Positions 14,141 to 21,778 of a stretch of DNA of 24,299 bases are shown piece after piece. Numbering within the stretch: the first letter of the stretch is position 1; every line of letters begins with the position of its first letter. A program made the position numbers and the translations under genes. Origin of the DNA: CAZQRW01 sp964596115 (lineage in GTDB: Bacteria; Hydrothermota; UBA3072; B12-G15). The notes beneath the pieces were generated by a model that was not told the origin of the DNA, did no database searches, and saw only the letters and a list, made by a program, of their open reading frames with translations. The DNA is taken from NCBI GenBank assembly GCA_964596115.1, contig CAZQRW010000029.1, positions 1 to 24,299 of the forward strand, given 5' to 3'.

Positions 14141-15157
14141 ATGTTTTTACTGGTAATTTTATCGTTGGCGAATCCACCACAATTTATGAAGGGAGTTTAT
14201 CTTTCTCCTGGTGTCGTAAGTTCAGGAAAGGGTATTTCTCGATTTTTTTATATGGTGGATATGGGATATATTAACACTGCAGTTGTTGATATAAAAGAAG
14301 TAGATGGAATTATCAGATTGAAACTTTACAAGACATTTATAAAAAGGGCGAAGGAACACAATTTATATCTTATTGCAAGGATGACAGTCTTTAAGGATAA
14401 ATATCTGGCACTAAAGGATAATGGGAAATATGCATTGAAAACCCCAACAGGTAAAATATGGTATGACCCTGTATCTGGCTATTGGGTTGACCCTGAAAAT
14501 AGAGATGTATGGGAGTATAATTTAAAAATTGCGGAAAAGGCAGCGAAGATGGGGTTTGATGAAATTCAGTTTGATTATGTGCGATATCCTTCTTCTCATA
14601 TTCCCTATAGAATAAAAGGTAGTAAAACAGACATACTTCTTCAGTTCTGTGATTTTATTAAGCATAAGATTGATCCTATTATCTGGACAGGCATAGATTT
14701 CTACGGATTTGCAGCGTGGAATGACACAATCAAACTGGAAGGGCAATCACTACCAGAAATGTCAAAGAGAGTAGATGCAGTTTATCCTATGCTTTATCCT
14801 TCGCATTTCGGTAATAGATTTTTGTATAGTTCAATAAAAGAAAAAAGGACATATAATATAATTTACAAATCATTATTAAATACGGAAATTATGGTTCCTG
14901 ATAGAATAGTGAGGGTAGTGGGATACATCCAGGCATTTGACTGGAAAAAATCAACGCTGGGTAAAGAGTATGTTAAAAACCAGATTAAGGCAGTATACGA
15001 TGCAGGAGGAGATGGATTTATATTGTGGCATGCAGCAGGTGATTATAAATTAGCATACCGTGAACTGATAGAGTATGAAGTTGAAAGGGATTTAAGCAAA
15101 TTAAGGAGTTCTTCTTTTGAGGATTTGCGATTCACATTGTCACCTTCAAGACCATAA
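14141..15157 (+). CDS. Putative glycoside hydrolase-like protein (DUF4015 family), exported
   Basis: A 338-residue protein starting with a short hydrophobic leader (MFLLVILSLA), so probably exported. It is a TIM-barrel type: KGVYLSPGVVSS at the first strand, AVVDIKEVDG, then the family hallmark MGFDEIQFDYVRYPSS (Glu and Asp at the C-terminal end of a strand, typical of GH13-like active sites), MVPDRIVRVVGYIQAFDW and AGGDGFILWHAAGDY. Members are annotated putative glycosyl hydrolase; the substrate is not established. Start at 14141 rests on the promoter position. The 3' end overlaps tatD by 41 nt. Sure of the family, unsure of its activity. Confidence 0.8.
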   Translation: MFLLVILSLANPPQFMKGVYLSPGVVSSGKGISRFFYMVDMGYINTAVVDIKEVDGIIRLKLYKTFIKRAKEHNLYLIARMTVFKDKYLALKDNGKYALKTPTGKIWYDPVSGYWVDPENRDVWEYNLKIAEKAAKMGFDEIQFDYVRYPSSHIPYRIKGSKTDILLQFCDFIKHKIDPIIWTGIDFYGFAAWNDTIKLEGQSLPEMSKRVDAVYPMLYPSHFGNRFLYSSIKEKRTYNIIYKSLLNTEIMVPDRIVRVVGYIQAFDWKKSTLGKEYVKNQIKAVYDAGGDGFILWHAAGDYKLAYRELIEYEVERDLSKLRSSSFEDLRFTLSPSRP

Positions 15158-15872
15158 ATTCTCTGGGGATCTTCAAGAGGTAATAAATAATGCCTTAAAT
15201 GTGGGTGTTGAATGTTTTATCGTCCCTGGATGGGATATTCAGTCTAGCAAGAAGGCAATTAAATTATCTATTGTGTATGAATTCATTTATCCTGCAGGGG
15301 GGATTCATCCTCATGATGCAAAAAATTATAACAGGTATGCAGAAGATGCCATTAAAGAATTTTTAAAAGAGAAAAAAATTGTGGCAATAGGAGAGATCGG
15401 ATTGGATTATTACAGGGATCTTTCCCCGAGGGATGTACAAAGAGATGTTTTTAAGAGACAGCTGAAACTTGCTGAACAGTATAATATTCCTGTTATTATC
15501 CATTCAAGGGAGTCAATGGAAGATGCTATTAGCATTGTGAGTGCATACAACGTGACGGGCGTTTTTCATGCTTTTGATGGAACAATTGAACAGGCAGACA
15601 GAATAATCAAAATGGGATATAAAATTGGGATTGGTGGTATTGCAACATATAAGAATAGTAAAATAAATATGGCTATTAAAGAAGTGCCACTTGAAGGGAT
15701 AATAGTAGAAACTGATTCTCCTTACCTTTCTCCTCATCCCCAGAGAGGAAGAAGAAACGAGCCTGCATATATTATTTATACACTTAAGTGGATTGCAGAA
15801 GTAAAATCTCTATCCATAGATGAGGTTGCAGAGATAACTTATAATAACGCTCTAAGTTTGTTCAAGATATGA
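15117..15872 (+). CDS. tatD: TatD-family metal-dependent DNase/hydrolase
   Basis: A 251-residue protein with the full TatD metal set: SHCH (H7, H9), GEIGLDYYR (E93), IIHSRES (H129), FHAFDG (H151) and ETDSPYLSPHP (D200). Family members are TIM-barrel nucleases with 3'-5' exonuclease activity on DNA. The start is TTG 15117, preceded by AAGGAG 8 nt upstream; it restores the conserved MRICDSHCH N-terminus and overlaps the previous gene. Length is normal. The stop overlaps the rsmA start (ATGA), so tatD and rsmA are coupled. Confidence 0.93.
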   Translation: MRICDSHCHLQDHKFSGDLQEVINNALNVGVECFIVPGWDIQSSKKAIKLSIVYEFIYPAGGIHPHDAKNYNRYAEDAIKEFLKEKKIVAIGEIGLDYYRDLSPRDVQRDVFKRQLKLAEQYNIPVIIHSRESMEDAISIVSAYNVTGVFHAFDGTIEQADRIIKMGYKIGIGGIATYKNSKINMAIKEVPLEGIIVETDSPYLSPHPQRGRRNEPAYIIYTLKWIAEVKSLSIDEVAEITYNNALSLFKI

Positions 15873-16675
15873 AAATAAAAGAGATAAAAGATATTATTGG
15901 AAAAAAGAGATTAAAAAAAAGCCTTGGTCAGAGTCTGCTCATAGATGAGAATATTGCCAGAAAGATGGTTGATACTCTAAAGCCGGAAGGCGCGACCGTT
16001 CTTGAGATTGGGCCAGGATTAGGGATTATCTCAGAGAAATTAGTAGAAAAATCTAAAAAGGTAATTGCAGTTGAGATTGATAAATTTTTCTGTGATTTTT
16101 TGAAGGAAAAGTTTAATAATATTGTTCTTTTGTGCGAGGACTTTCTTAAAATTAATCCCACAAAATTTAATATAACTCATATAATAGGTTCTCTCCCATA
16201 TAGGGGATCAAAGAAAATGTTGCTGAAGGTAATAATGGAATTTAAAGGATTGGAGAGAGGTGTATTTCTACTCCAAAAGGATGTAGCTGATGGCATACTT
16301 TCTAAACCTGGTTCAAAAAATTATTCGCCCCTTACAATAGTTTATAATATATTTAGTAAGTCGGCAAGGGTGGCGAATGTGAAAAAATTTGCTTTTTTTC
16401 CGAGACCCAATGTTGATTCATCTATTCTTCTTGTTAGTTTTCGGAAAACCCCTATATTTCCTGTTAGTAGGGAATTTTTCGATTTTCTCTGGACAATATT
16501 TAAGACACGGCGAAAAACGATTTACAATAATCTGAGAGGTTTTTTAGCTCTTCAGCGCTCTGATTTACTGAATAAAAGGGCAGAAGAATTAACGCCGGAA
16601 GAGATTTTTAAAATTTATAAGGGATTAAAGGATGAAAGGATTTTACGGAATCTTCATCGAATTAAAGAGAGATAG
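15869..16675 (+). CDS. rsmA: 16S rRNA dimethyladenosine transferase RsmA (KsgA)
   Basis: A 268-residue Rossmann methyltransferase that dimethylates the two adenines of the terminal 16S rRNA helix. Visible: KKSLGQSLLIDENI (N-terminal motif X), VLEIGPGLGIISEKL (motif I, SAM), VIAVEID (motif II) and, for motif IV, IIGSLPYRGS (residues 106-114) where most RsmA have NLPYN. Ser replaces the first Asn and Arg the second. Then FAFFPRPNVDSSILLV and the C-terminal helical domain. Ser is tolerated at this place in other N6-adenine methyltransferases, so activity is likely. It overlaps tatD (4 nt) and the next gene (44 nt). Confidence 0.92.
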   Translation: MKIKEIKDIIGKKRLKKSLGQSLLIDENIARKMVDTLKPEGATVLEIGPGLGIISEKLVEKSKKVIAVEIDKFFCDFLKEKFNNIVLLCEDFLKINPTKFNITHIIGSLPYRGSKKMLLKVIMEFKGLERGVFLLQKDVADGILSKPGSKNYSPLTIVYNIFSKSARVANVKKFAFFPRPNVDSSILLVSFRKTPIFPVSREFFDFLWTIFKTRRKTIYNNLRGFLALQRSDLLNKRAEELTPEEIFKIYKGLKDERILRNLHRIKER

Positions 16676-17015
16676 GTATATTAAATTCAGTGTAGGTAGA
16701 GGTGCACACTTTAAGAAAGGTTTTTATCTTTACATTGGCTCTGCTATGGGTGGTATGGGTCGGATAATTAGATATATAGGGGAAAAGAAGAAAAAAAAGC
16801 ACTGGCACATTGATTATCTCCTCGAGTTTAGTGTAGTTCGGATGGTAATATTTATCCCCTCAGAAAAACGGAGGGAAGAAGAAATAGCAAAAAAAATGGC
16901 TTCAAAGTTTGATTATATAAAAGGTTTTGGTTCTACTGACACATCTGCAGATTCTCATCTCTTCTTTTCGCCCTTTATAGATAGACTTCAAGAAGAATTT
17001 CTTGCTTTTTTGTGA
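16632..17015 (+). CDS. GIY-YIG-like DUF123 protein
   Basis: A 127-residue protein beginning MKGFYGIFIEL, with GRGAHFKKGFYLYIGSAMGGMGRIIRY, HWHIDYLLEF and GFGSTDTSADSHLFF. These are the conserved blocks of DUF123, a family related to GIY-YIG nucleases and often found beside or fused to endonuclease III in archaea. Its activity is unproven. The ATG at 16632 lies inside the end of rsmA (44-nt overlap) and is required to include the conserved YGIF strand. Confidence 0.85.
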   Translation: MKGFYGIFIELKRDRYIKFSVGRGAHFKKGFYLYIGSAMGGMGRIIRYIGEKKKKKHWHIDYLLEFSVVRMVIFIPSEKRREEEIAKKMASKFDYIKGFGSTDTSADSHLFFSPFIDRLQEEFLAFL

Positions 17016-17030
17016 TTTTTTCCGTATAAT
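17002..17030 (+). promoter_or_regulatory. Internal promoter before lptC (leaderless)
   Basis: TTGCTT (17002-17007), a 17-nt spacer, then a consensus TATAAT (17025-17030). The lptC ATG is at 17037, 6 nt after the -10, exactly at the expected +1, and no SD is present. It overlaps the last codons of the DUF123 gene. Confidence 0.6.
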
Positions 17031-17036
17031 AAGATT

Positions 17037-17546
17037 ATGAGAAAGCTTATTATTTTTATTATTGTGATACTTGGCTGTGGTCAGAAGGATAAGGAGAAGT
17101 TACAGTCACCCAGAGGAATTGAGACCACCCAGAATTTTACAGTATTGGAGTCCTTTACCGGTAAACCAAAATGGTTTCTCAAGGCAGAAAAAGCAATAGA
17201 ATCTCCAAACGAGAAGATCATCAAAATTTACAAAATCAGATTATCCTTTTTAAATGAAGCCGGTGATACCATTTCGGTGTTGACATCCGATAGTGGTGTT
17301 GTAGATAACCAAAATGGTAATTTATACTCCTTAGGAGATGTGAAGGTAGTTACATCTGATTCTATTTTTCTCAGAACAGATTCGCTCCGATGGGATAATA
17401 AGAATATGAAAATAAAGACAGATGGTAAGATTAATTATAGGAGTGGGAATGAATCTTTTAGAGCAATAGGTTTCGAGAGCGATCCCAATTTAAAAAAAAT
17501 TATAATAAAGAAGAAAATCTCTGGTAGTGGAGAATTTAAAGAATGA
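17037..17546 (+). CDS. lptC: LptC-like lipoprotein of LPS transport
   Basis: A 169-residue protein with a hydrophobic leader and lipobox VILGC (Cys14). The body has the beta-jellyroll pattern of LptC: FTVLESFTGKPKWFLKAEKAIE, LTSDSGVVDNQNGNLYSLGDVKVVTSDS and LRTDSLRWDNKNMKI. LptC accepts LPS from the inner-membrane LptB2FG extractor and passes it to LptA. E. coli LptC is membrane-anchored without a lipobox; lipoprotein versions are common in other phyla. It overlaps lptA by 4 nt. Confidence 0.82.
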   Translation: MRKLIIFIIVILGCGQKDKEKLQSPRGIETTQNFTVLESFTGKPKWFLKAEKAIESPNEKIIKIYKIRLSFLNEAGDTISVLTSDSGVVDNQNGNLYSLGDVKVVTSDSIFLRTDSLRWDNKNMKIKTDGKINYRSGNESFRAIGFESDPNLKKIIIKKKISGSGEFKE

Positions 17547-18379
17547 TAGTTTTTCTTATTTTTACTGTGTATACTTATCGTATAAATGCAGGAAGTATGG
17601 TAATAATTAATAGAGATACGAGAATATACAATGACAGTGTGAGCATTGTTACAGGTAGATATTTCATCTTTGCGGATAGTGCAAAAGAAACACCCGACAC
17701 GCTTTTTCTAAGGGGGAATGTATCGATAAAAAATGATAGTATGGAGTTGAAATCAGATTTTGTGAATTATGTACTGAGGACTAAAACCTTTATTGCGGGT
17801 TCACCTGTAGATATTACAGAAGGAAGTGATCTTATCCATAGTGATAAACTTTTTTATATCAGTCCTGCTGATTCGGGGATAATGCAAGGGAATTTTCTTT
17901 TTCAAAGTGAGAGTTTATTAATTTTTGGGGATTATGCATACCTCAAGGGAAAGAATGTAAAAATATTAGGAAATCCAGAATTCAGAAGTGATTCCTTTGA
18001 TATTTCTGCTGACACTATAACAGTTTTTACGCAGGACAGTACGATTCTTTTTCAAAAATGTGTGAGAATTGAAAGAAAAAGAGTAAAAGGAAAAGCAGAA
18101 AAAATAATGTATTTTAAGAATCAAGAAATCGCTAAGGTATATACAAATCCACTGTTTTTTTCTGGTAGAGATACTGTCCTGGGAGATTCAGGTTACGTGT
18201 ATATGTCGGAAAATAGAGCAGTGATGTATAATGGAAAGTCGGTTTCACATACAAAGGACGGTGTAAATGAAACCTATGCGGATTCAGTTATATTTTTCTT
18301 TAAGAGTGGAAAGATAGATTCCATTGAATTCACAGGGAAAACAAAAGGGGTGTTTGTAAAAAATGGGACTGAAGGCTGA
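17543..18379 (+). CDS. lptA: LptA/OstA-like periplasmic LPS-bridge protein
   Basis: A 278-residue protein with a short N-terminal hydrophobic segment (signal-like, MIVFLIFTVYTYRINA) and repeated OstA strands such as DTLFLRGNVSIKNDSMELKSD, IHSDKLFY, GNPEFRSDSFDISADTI and GRDTVLGDSGYVYMSENRAVM. These strands stack into the groove that carries LPS across the periplasm. It is longer than the 185-residue E. coli LptA and may include extra jellyroll repeats, or act like the N-terminal domain of LptD. It sits between lptC and lptB, overlapping both (4 and 17 nt). Confidence 0.8.
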   Translation: MIVFLIFTVYTYRINAGSMVIINRDTRIYNDSVSIVTGRYFIFADSAKETPDTLFLRGNVSIKNDSMELKSDFVNYVLRTKTFIAGSPVDITEGSDLIHSDKLFYISPADSGIMQGNFLFQSESLLIFGDYAYLKGKNVKILGNPEFRSDSFDISADTITVFTQDSTILFQKCVRIERKRVKGKAEKIMYFKNQEIAKVYTNPLFFSGRDTVLGDSGYVYMSENRAVMYNGKSVSHTKDGVNETYADSVIFFFKSGKIDSIEFTGKTKGVFVKNGTEG

Positions 18380-19082
18380 GGGATTAAAGAAATATTACAG
18401 AAAAAGGCCCGTTGTAAATGGGGTGAGCATCTCTTTAAATAAAAGGGAAATCGTGGGGCTTTTGGGCCCAAATGGTGCAGGTAAGACAACAACATTTTAC
18501 ATTATTATGGGTTTCATCAAACCTGATGAGGGGAAGACTTATTTGAATGAGAAAGAAATTACCCACCTTCCAATGCATATTAGAGCCAGGATGGGGATTG
18601 CATATCTTCCTCAGGAACCCTCCATTTTTAGAGGCTTAAGCGTTAGGGATAACCTTATGGCTGTTATCGAAATATTAATAAAAGACAAAGAAGAAAGGGG
18701 AAAAATATTTAATCAATTGATGGAAGAGTTTAAATTAGAGCCTATCTCGGACACCTTGGGAGTCAGGCTATCAGGAGGAGAAAGAAGAAGGGTAGAGATT
18801 GCAAGGGCACTTATTGCAAAACCAGAGTTTCTCTTACTCGATGAGCCCTTTACAGGTGTTGACCCCATTGTTAGAGAAGAGATACAAAATATAGTTTTGG
18901 AGTTGAAGAAAAAAGAGATTGGTATACTTATTACTGATCACAACGTGAGAGAAACCCTTGAAATAACTGATCGTTCTTATATAATGTATGAAGGTAAGAT
19001 TATTCTTTCTGGAAAAACAGATGAATTAATTAATGATGAAATGGCAAGAAAAATATACCTGGGTGAAAGGTTCAGATTATGA
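18363..19082 (+). CDS. lptB: LPS export ABC transporter ATPase LptB
   Basis: A 239-residue ABC ATPase: Walker A GPNGAGKT (35-42), Q-loop YLPQE (Gln84), signature LSGGE (136-140), Walker B FLLLDEP (156-162) and switch His193 (ITDHN). The VDPIVREEI stretch after Walker B and the C-terminal ARKIYLGERFRL are typical of LptB rather than other ABC ATPases. It powers extraction of LPS from the inner membrane with LptF and LptG, whose genes are not in the window. The last codons overlap the rpoN start. Confidence 0.95.
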   Translation: MGLKAEGLKKYYRKRPVVNGVSISLNKREIVGLLGPNGAGKTTTFYIIMGFIKPDEGKTYLNEKEITHLPMHIRARMGIAYLPQEPSIFRGLSVRDNLMAVIEILIKDKEERGKIFNQLMEEFKLEPISDTLGVRLSGGERRRVEIARALIAKPEFLLLDEPFTGVDPIVREEIQNIVLELKKKEIGILITDHNVRETLEITDRSYIMYEGKIILSGKTDELINDEMARKIYLGERFRL

Positions 19083-20476
19083 GACGGGATCTTAATCATT
19101 TTCAAATACTTAGATTGGAGCATAAACTAAGACCAGAGCAGGTCCAAGTAATAAGGCTTATTCAGACTCCAATATTGGAGCTGGAGCATGCTATCTTTCA
19201 ACAGCTTGAGCAAAATCCCGTACTCGATTTTGTTCCAGAAGATGAAATTTCGCAAATAAGCGATGAGATAGAAGAAGAAGAAGTGAACTCTGATGATCTT
19301 GAACTTGATGAAGAATTCTTAGATTTTCTAAACGAAGATCTTCCAACTTTTTTTGCCCCCACAAGGGACAGAGAAGAAAAATTTAAAGAGCGCTTCGTGT
19401 ATGCGCCATCCCTTAAAGAACATTTGAAATCTGAGTTAAGGTTTACAGTTTCGGATGAAAAAGAGATAGAAATTGGTGAATTTCTTATTGATTCTATAAA
19501 TGAGAGGGGTTTTCTTGACATTGATCTGGCTGATGTATCTGAGGCGTTATCTGTGGATAAAGAAAAAATTGAAAAAGTCCTGGGAGTTATTCAAGGATTT
19601 GATCCTCCCGGGATTGGAAGTAGGGATTTAAAAGAATGTTTATTGATTCAGCTAAAAAGAATAGGGAAAGAAAAATCCCCTGAAGCAACTATAATTAAAG
19701 ATTTTTTTAATGAATTTAAAAAATTACAAACAGACATCATTGCAACAAAAATGGGTTTGGAATTAGAAAAGGTCAAAGAATTAATTTCAAATATAAAAAA
19801 GTTGAATCTCTACCCAACTAAATCTTTATGGGGGGATGTTAGTTATGTTATTCCTGATGTAATTGTTGAGGAGGATAAGGATAATAGGTTTAAAATAATC
19901 ATAAATGAGTCTAATATTCCTTTTATGAAGATAAATTTTAAATATCTGGAGGTACTTAAACATCCTGAAAACTATGATAAAAAAACCATTAATTTCATCA
20001 AAGAAAAGGCAAAATCTGCCTTTCTATTTTTGAGAACCTTAGAGATGAGGAGGAAAACGTTTAAAAAGATTATAGAGTATATTATCGATCGACAGAGAGA
20101 ATTTTTAATAAAAGGTGTTCTCTATAAAAAACCATTAAAGCTTAAGGAAATTGCATCAAAAGTGGGTGTACATGAATCAACAGTATCAAGGATATTAAAA
20201 GGCGTATATATTCAGACACCAAGAGGGGTTTTCAATGCAAAACAGCTCTTTAGCGGAGGGGTAGGCACTGTTAATGGAAAAATATCAAGGGAGGTTATAA
20301 AAGAGAAGATAAAAATAATTATTGCAAATGAGAAGAAGGCAGAACCATTTAATGATAGAGAAATTTCAGAGATGCTGAGTAAGGAAGGTATTAATATAGG
20401 TATAAGGACAGTGACAAAATATCGTGAGGAATTAGGCATACCACCTGGACGAATTAGAAAAAAGGAATCATTTTAA
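19079..20476 (+). CDS. rpoN: RNA polymerase sigma-54 factor
   Basis: A 465-residue protein with the three sigma-54 regions: Gln/Leu-rich region I (HFQILRLEHKLRPEQVQVIRLIQ), an acidic region II (about 52-100), and core-binding/DNA-binding region III with HTH LKEIASKVGVHESTVSRI and a C-terminal RpoN box. The box reads GIRTVTKYR (441-449) against the consensus ARRTVAKYR, so an Arg is replaced by Ile. Placement directly after lptB is common in bacteria. No enhancer-binding activator gene is in the window and I saw no clear GG-N10-GC promoter. Confidence 0.95.
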   Translation: MRRDLNHFQILRLEHKLRPEQVQVIRLIQTPILELEHAIFQQLEQNPVLDFVPEDEISQISDEIEEEEVNSDDLELDEEFLDFLNEDLPTFFAPTRDREEKFKERFVYAPSLKEHLKSELRFTVSDEKEIEIGEFLIDSINERGFLDIDLADVSEALSVDKEKIEKVLGVIQGFDPPGIGSRDLKECLLIQLKRIGKEKSPEATIIKDFFNEFKKLQTDIIATKMGLELEKVKELISNIKKLNLYPTKSLWGDVSYVIPDVIVEEDKDNRFKIIINESNIPFMKINFKYLEVLKHPENYDKKTINFIKEKAKSAFLFLRTLEMRRKTFKKIIEYIIDRQREFLIKGVLYKKPLKLKEIASKVGVHESTVSRILKGVYIQTPRGVFNAKQLFSGGVGTVNGKISREVIKEKIKIIIANEKKAEPFNDREISEMLSKEGINIGIRTVTKYREELGIPPGRIRKKESF

Positions 20477-20491
20477 TGTTTTAATTGTAGG

Positions 20492-20938
20492 ATGAAAAAA
20501 ATAATGGAAGAAAAAGAAAAAACCAGGGAATTTAGTAAAGAAGACATCGAAAGATTTTTGAGTGATAGGGAAAAAATAAAAAAGGTTGTTGGAAGAATTG
20601 GGGGAAGACCAAGCAGGCATGAAAGATTGGCAAATATTGTTTTTACTATTCTATTAATATTTTCTTTTATGCTTCCAGCTTTTTTTCATGGAGTAACGAG
20701 GCTTGTTACTATTGAAATAGGGGTTCTACTTATATCCATAAAGATTATTTATTCCTTGAGTAACGAAGCAAGGGTTAATCACTTCGAATTCTGGATCTTA
20801 AGTACGATAGAGTGGAGACTGCATGATCTCGCCAATAAAGTTGAGGAGCTGGGGAAAAGACTTGAAGACATCGATAATGTGAAAGAGATGAAAGATAAGA
20901 GCGAAATAGTTGAAAATTACAAAGAGAAAGAAGGATAG
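20492..20938 (+). CDS. Small membrane protein with C-terminal coiled coil, unknown function
   Basis: A 148-residue protein. The N-terminal 45 residues are charged (KEKTREFSKEDIERFL), followed by two helices at about 47-66 and 70-89, then an amphipathic, probably coiled-coil region (EWRLHDLANKVEELGKRLED) and a charged end. It sits 15 nt after rpoN and probably shares its transcript. Not a family I recognise. The start could also be the in-frame ATG at 20504. Confidence 0.7.
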   Translation: MKKIMEEKEKTREFSKEDIERFLSDREKIKKVVGRIGGRPSRHERLANIVFTILLIFSFMLPAFFHGVTRLVTIEIGVLLISIKIIYSLSNEARVNHFEFWILSTIEWRLHDLANKVEELGKRLEDIDNVKEMKDKSEIVENYKEKEG

Positions 20939-21079
20939 GTTTCTTTGTTAGTGATCGCTATGTATGTCCCAAAAATTGAAAATCTGAATCTGACACATTA
21001 TTGGATTATGGAATTTAACATAATTTAATAGTACTTATTTTGAATTGAAATTAGAAGTAATATTAAAATTGGAGGATTT

Positions 21080-21778
21080 ATGGATGAGAGCAAAAGAATA
21101 GTTAGAATTATATCAAACGCAAAGAAAAAAACGCCTTCCATTGTTTTTATCAGAGGTAAGGTAAATCCTAAAAAAATTCCTCGTGATGTTAAATATTTTA
21201 CTGGAAAGGATAGTCTTGTTCTTGTTGGAGATTGGAACGTTATAAGTGATATACTGAATGAAGGTGAAATAGAAGATTTCTTTGTAGAAATAAGAGGAAG
21301 ATATTCTGCTTTGCCACTTCTTGATCTTAGAAAAGTGGAAGCAAGGGTAGAGCCAGGTGCTATTATAAGAGATGGAGCGAAAATAGGAAAAGATGCAATT
21401 ATTATGATGGGCGCAGTGATAAATATTGGGGCAGAAATTGGTGAGAGGACAATGGTAGATATGAATGCTGTTATTGGGGCGAGGGCAGTTATTGGTAACG
21501 ATTCTCATATTGGTGCTGGGGCTGTTATTGCCGGTGTACTTGAACCACCTGGTTCAAAACCTGTAAGAATAGGTGACAATTGTCTTATAGGTGCAAATGC
21601 CGTTATTCTGGAGGGTATAGATATTGGAGACAATTCAATTGTTGGTGCAGGCTCTGTTGTGATTGATAGTATTCCAGCTGGGAAGGTGGCAGTAGGTGCA
21701 CCTGCAAAAATTGTGAAGGACGCAAGTGAAGTTGCAAAGGAAAAGAAATCTATTCTAAAGGAGCTTAGAAATAGGTGA
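21080..21778 (+). CDS. dapH: Tetrahydrodipicolinate N-acetyltransferase DapH
   Basis: A 232-residue hexapeptide-repeat acyltransferase that acetylates tetrahydrodipicolinate in the acetylase branch of lysine/meso-diaminopimelate synthesis. The N-terminal alpha/beta part (1-85) ends at ALPLLDLRKVEARVEPGAIIRD. A left-handed beta-helix follows, with IGKDAIIMMGAVINIGA, MVDMNAVIGARAVIG, SHIGAGAVIAGVLEPPGSKP (the DapD/DapH loop) and GDNCLIGANAVILEGIDIGD. Length and motifs fit DapH rather than succinyl-type DapD. SD GGAGG 5 nt before ATG 21080. The stop overlaps the GTG of rnr. Other lysine genes are not in the window. Confidence 0.92.
   Translation: MDESKRIVRIISNAKKKTPSIVFIRGKVNPKKIPRDVKYFTGKDSLVLVGDWNVISDILNEGEIEDFFVEIRGRYSALPLLDLRKVEARVEPGAIIRDGAKIGKDAIIMMGAVINIGAEIGERTMVDMNAVIGARAVIGNDSHIGAGAVIAGVLEPPGSKPVRIGDNCLIGANAVILEGIDIGDNSIVGAGSVVIDSIPAGKVAVGAPAKIVKDASEVAKEKKSILKELRNR

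Noticed and set aside
14522..14746. Antisense ORFs inside tatD, rsmA, rnr, rpoN and the DUF4015 gene
   Set aside because: They lie fully within strongly conserved genes on the other strand and have no family motifs or SDs.
19079..20476. Sigma-54-dependent promoter in the window
   Set aside because: No convincing GG-N10-GC element was found upstream of any transcription unit.
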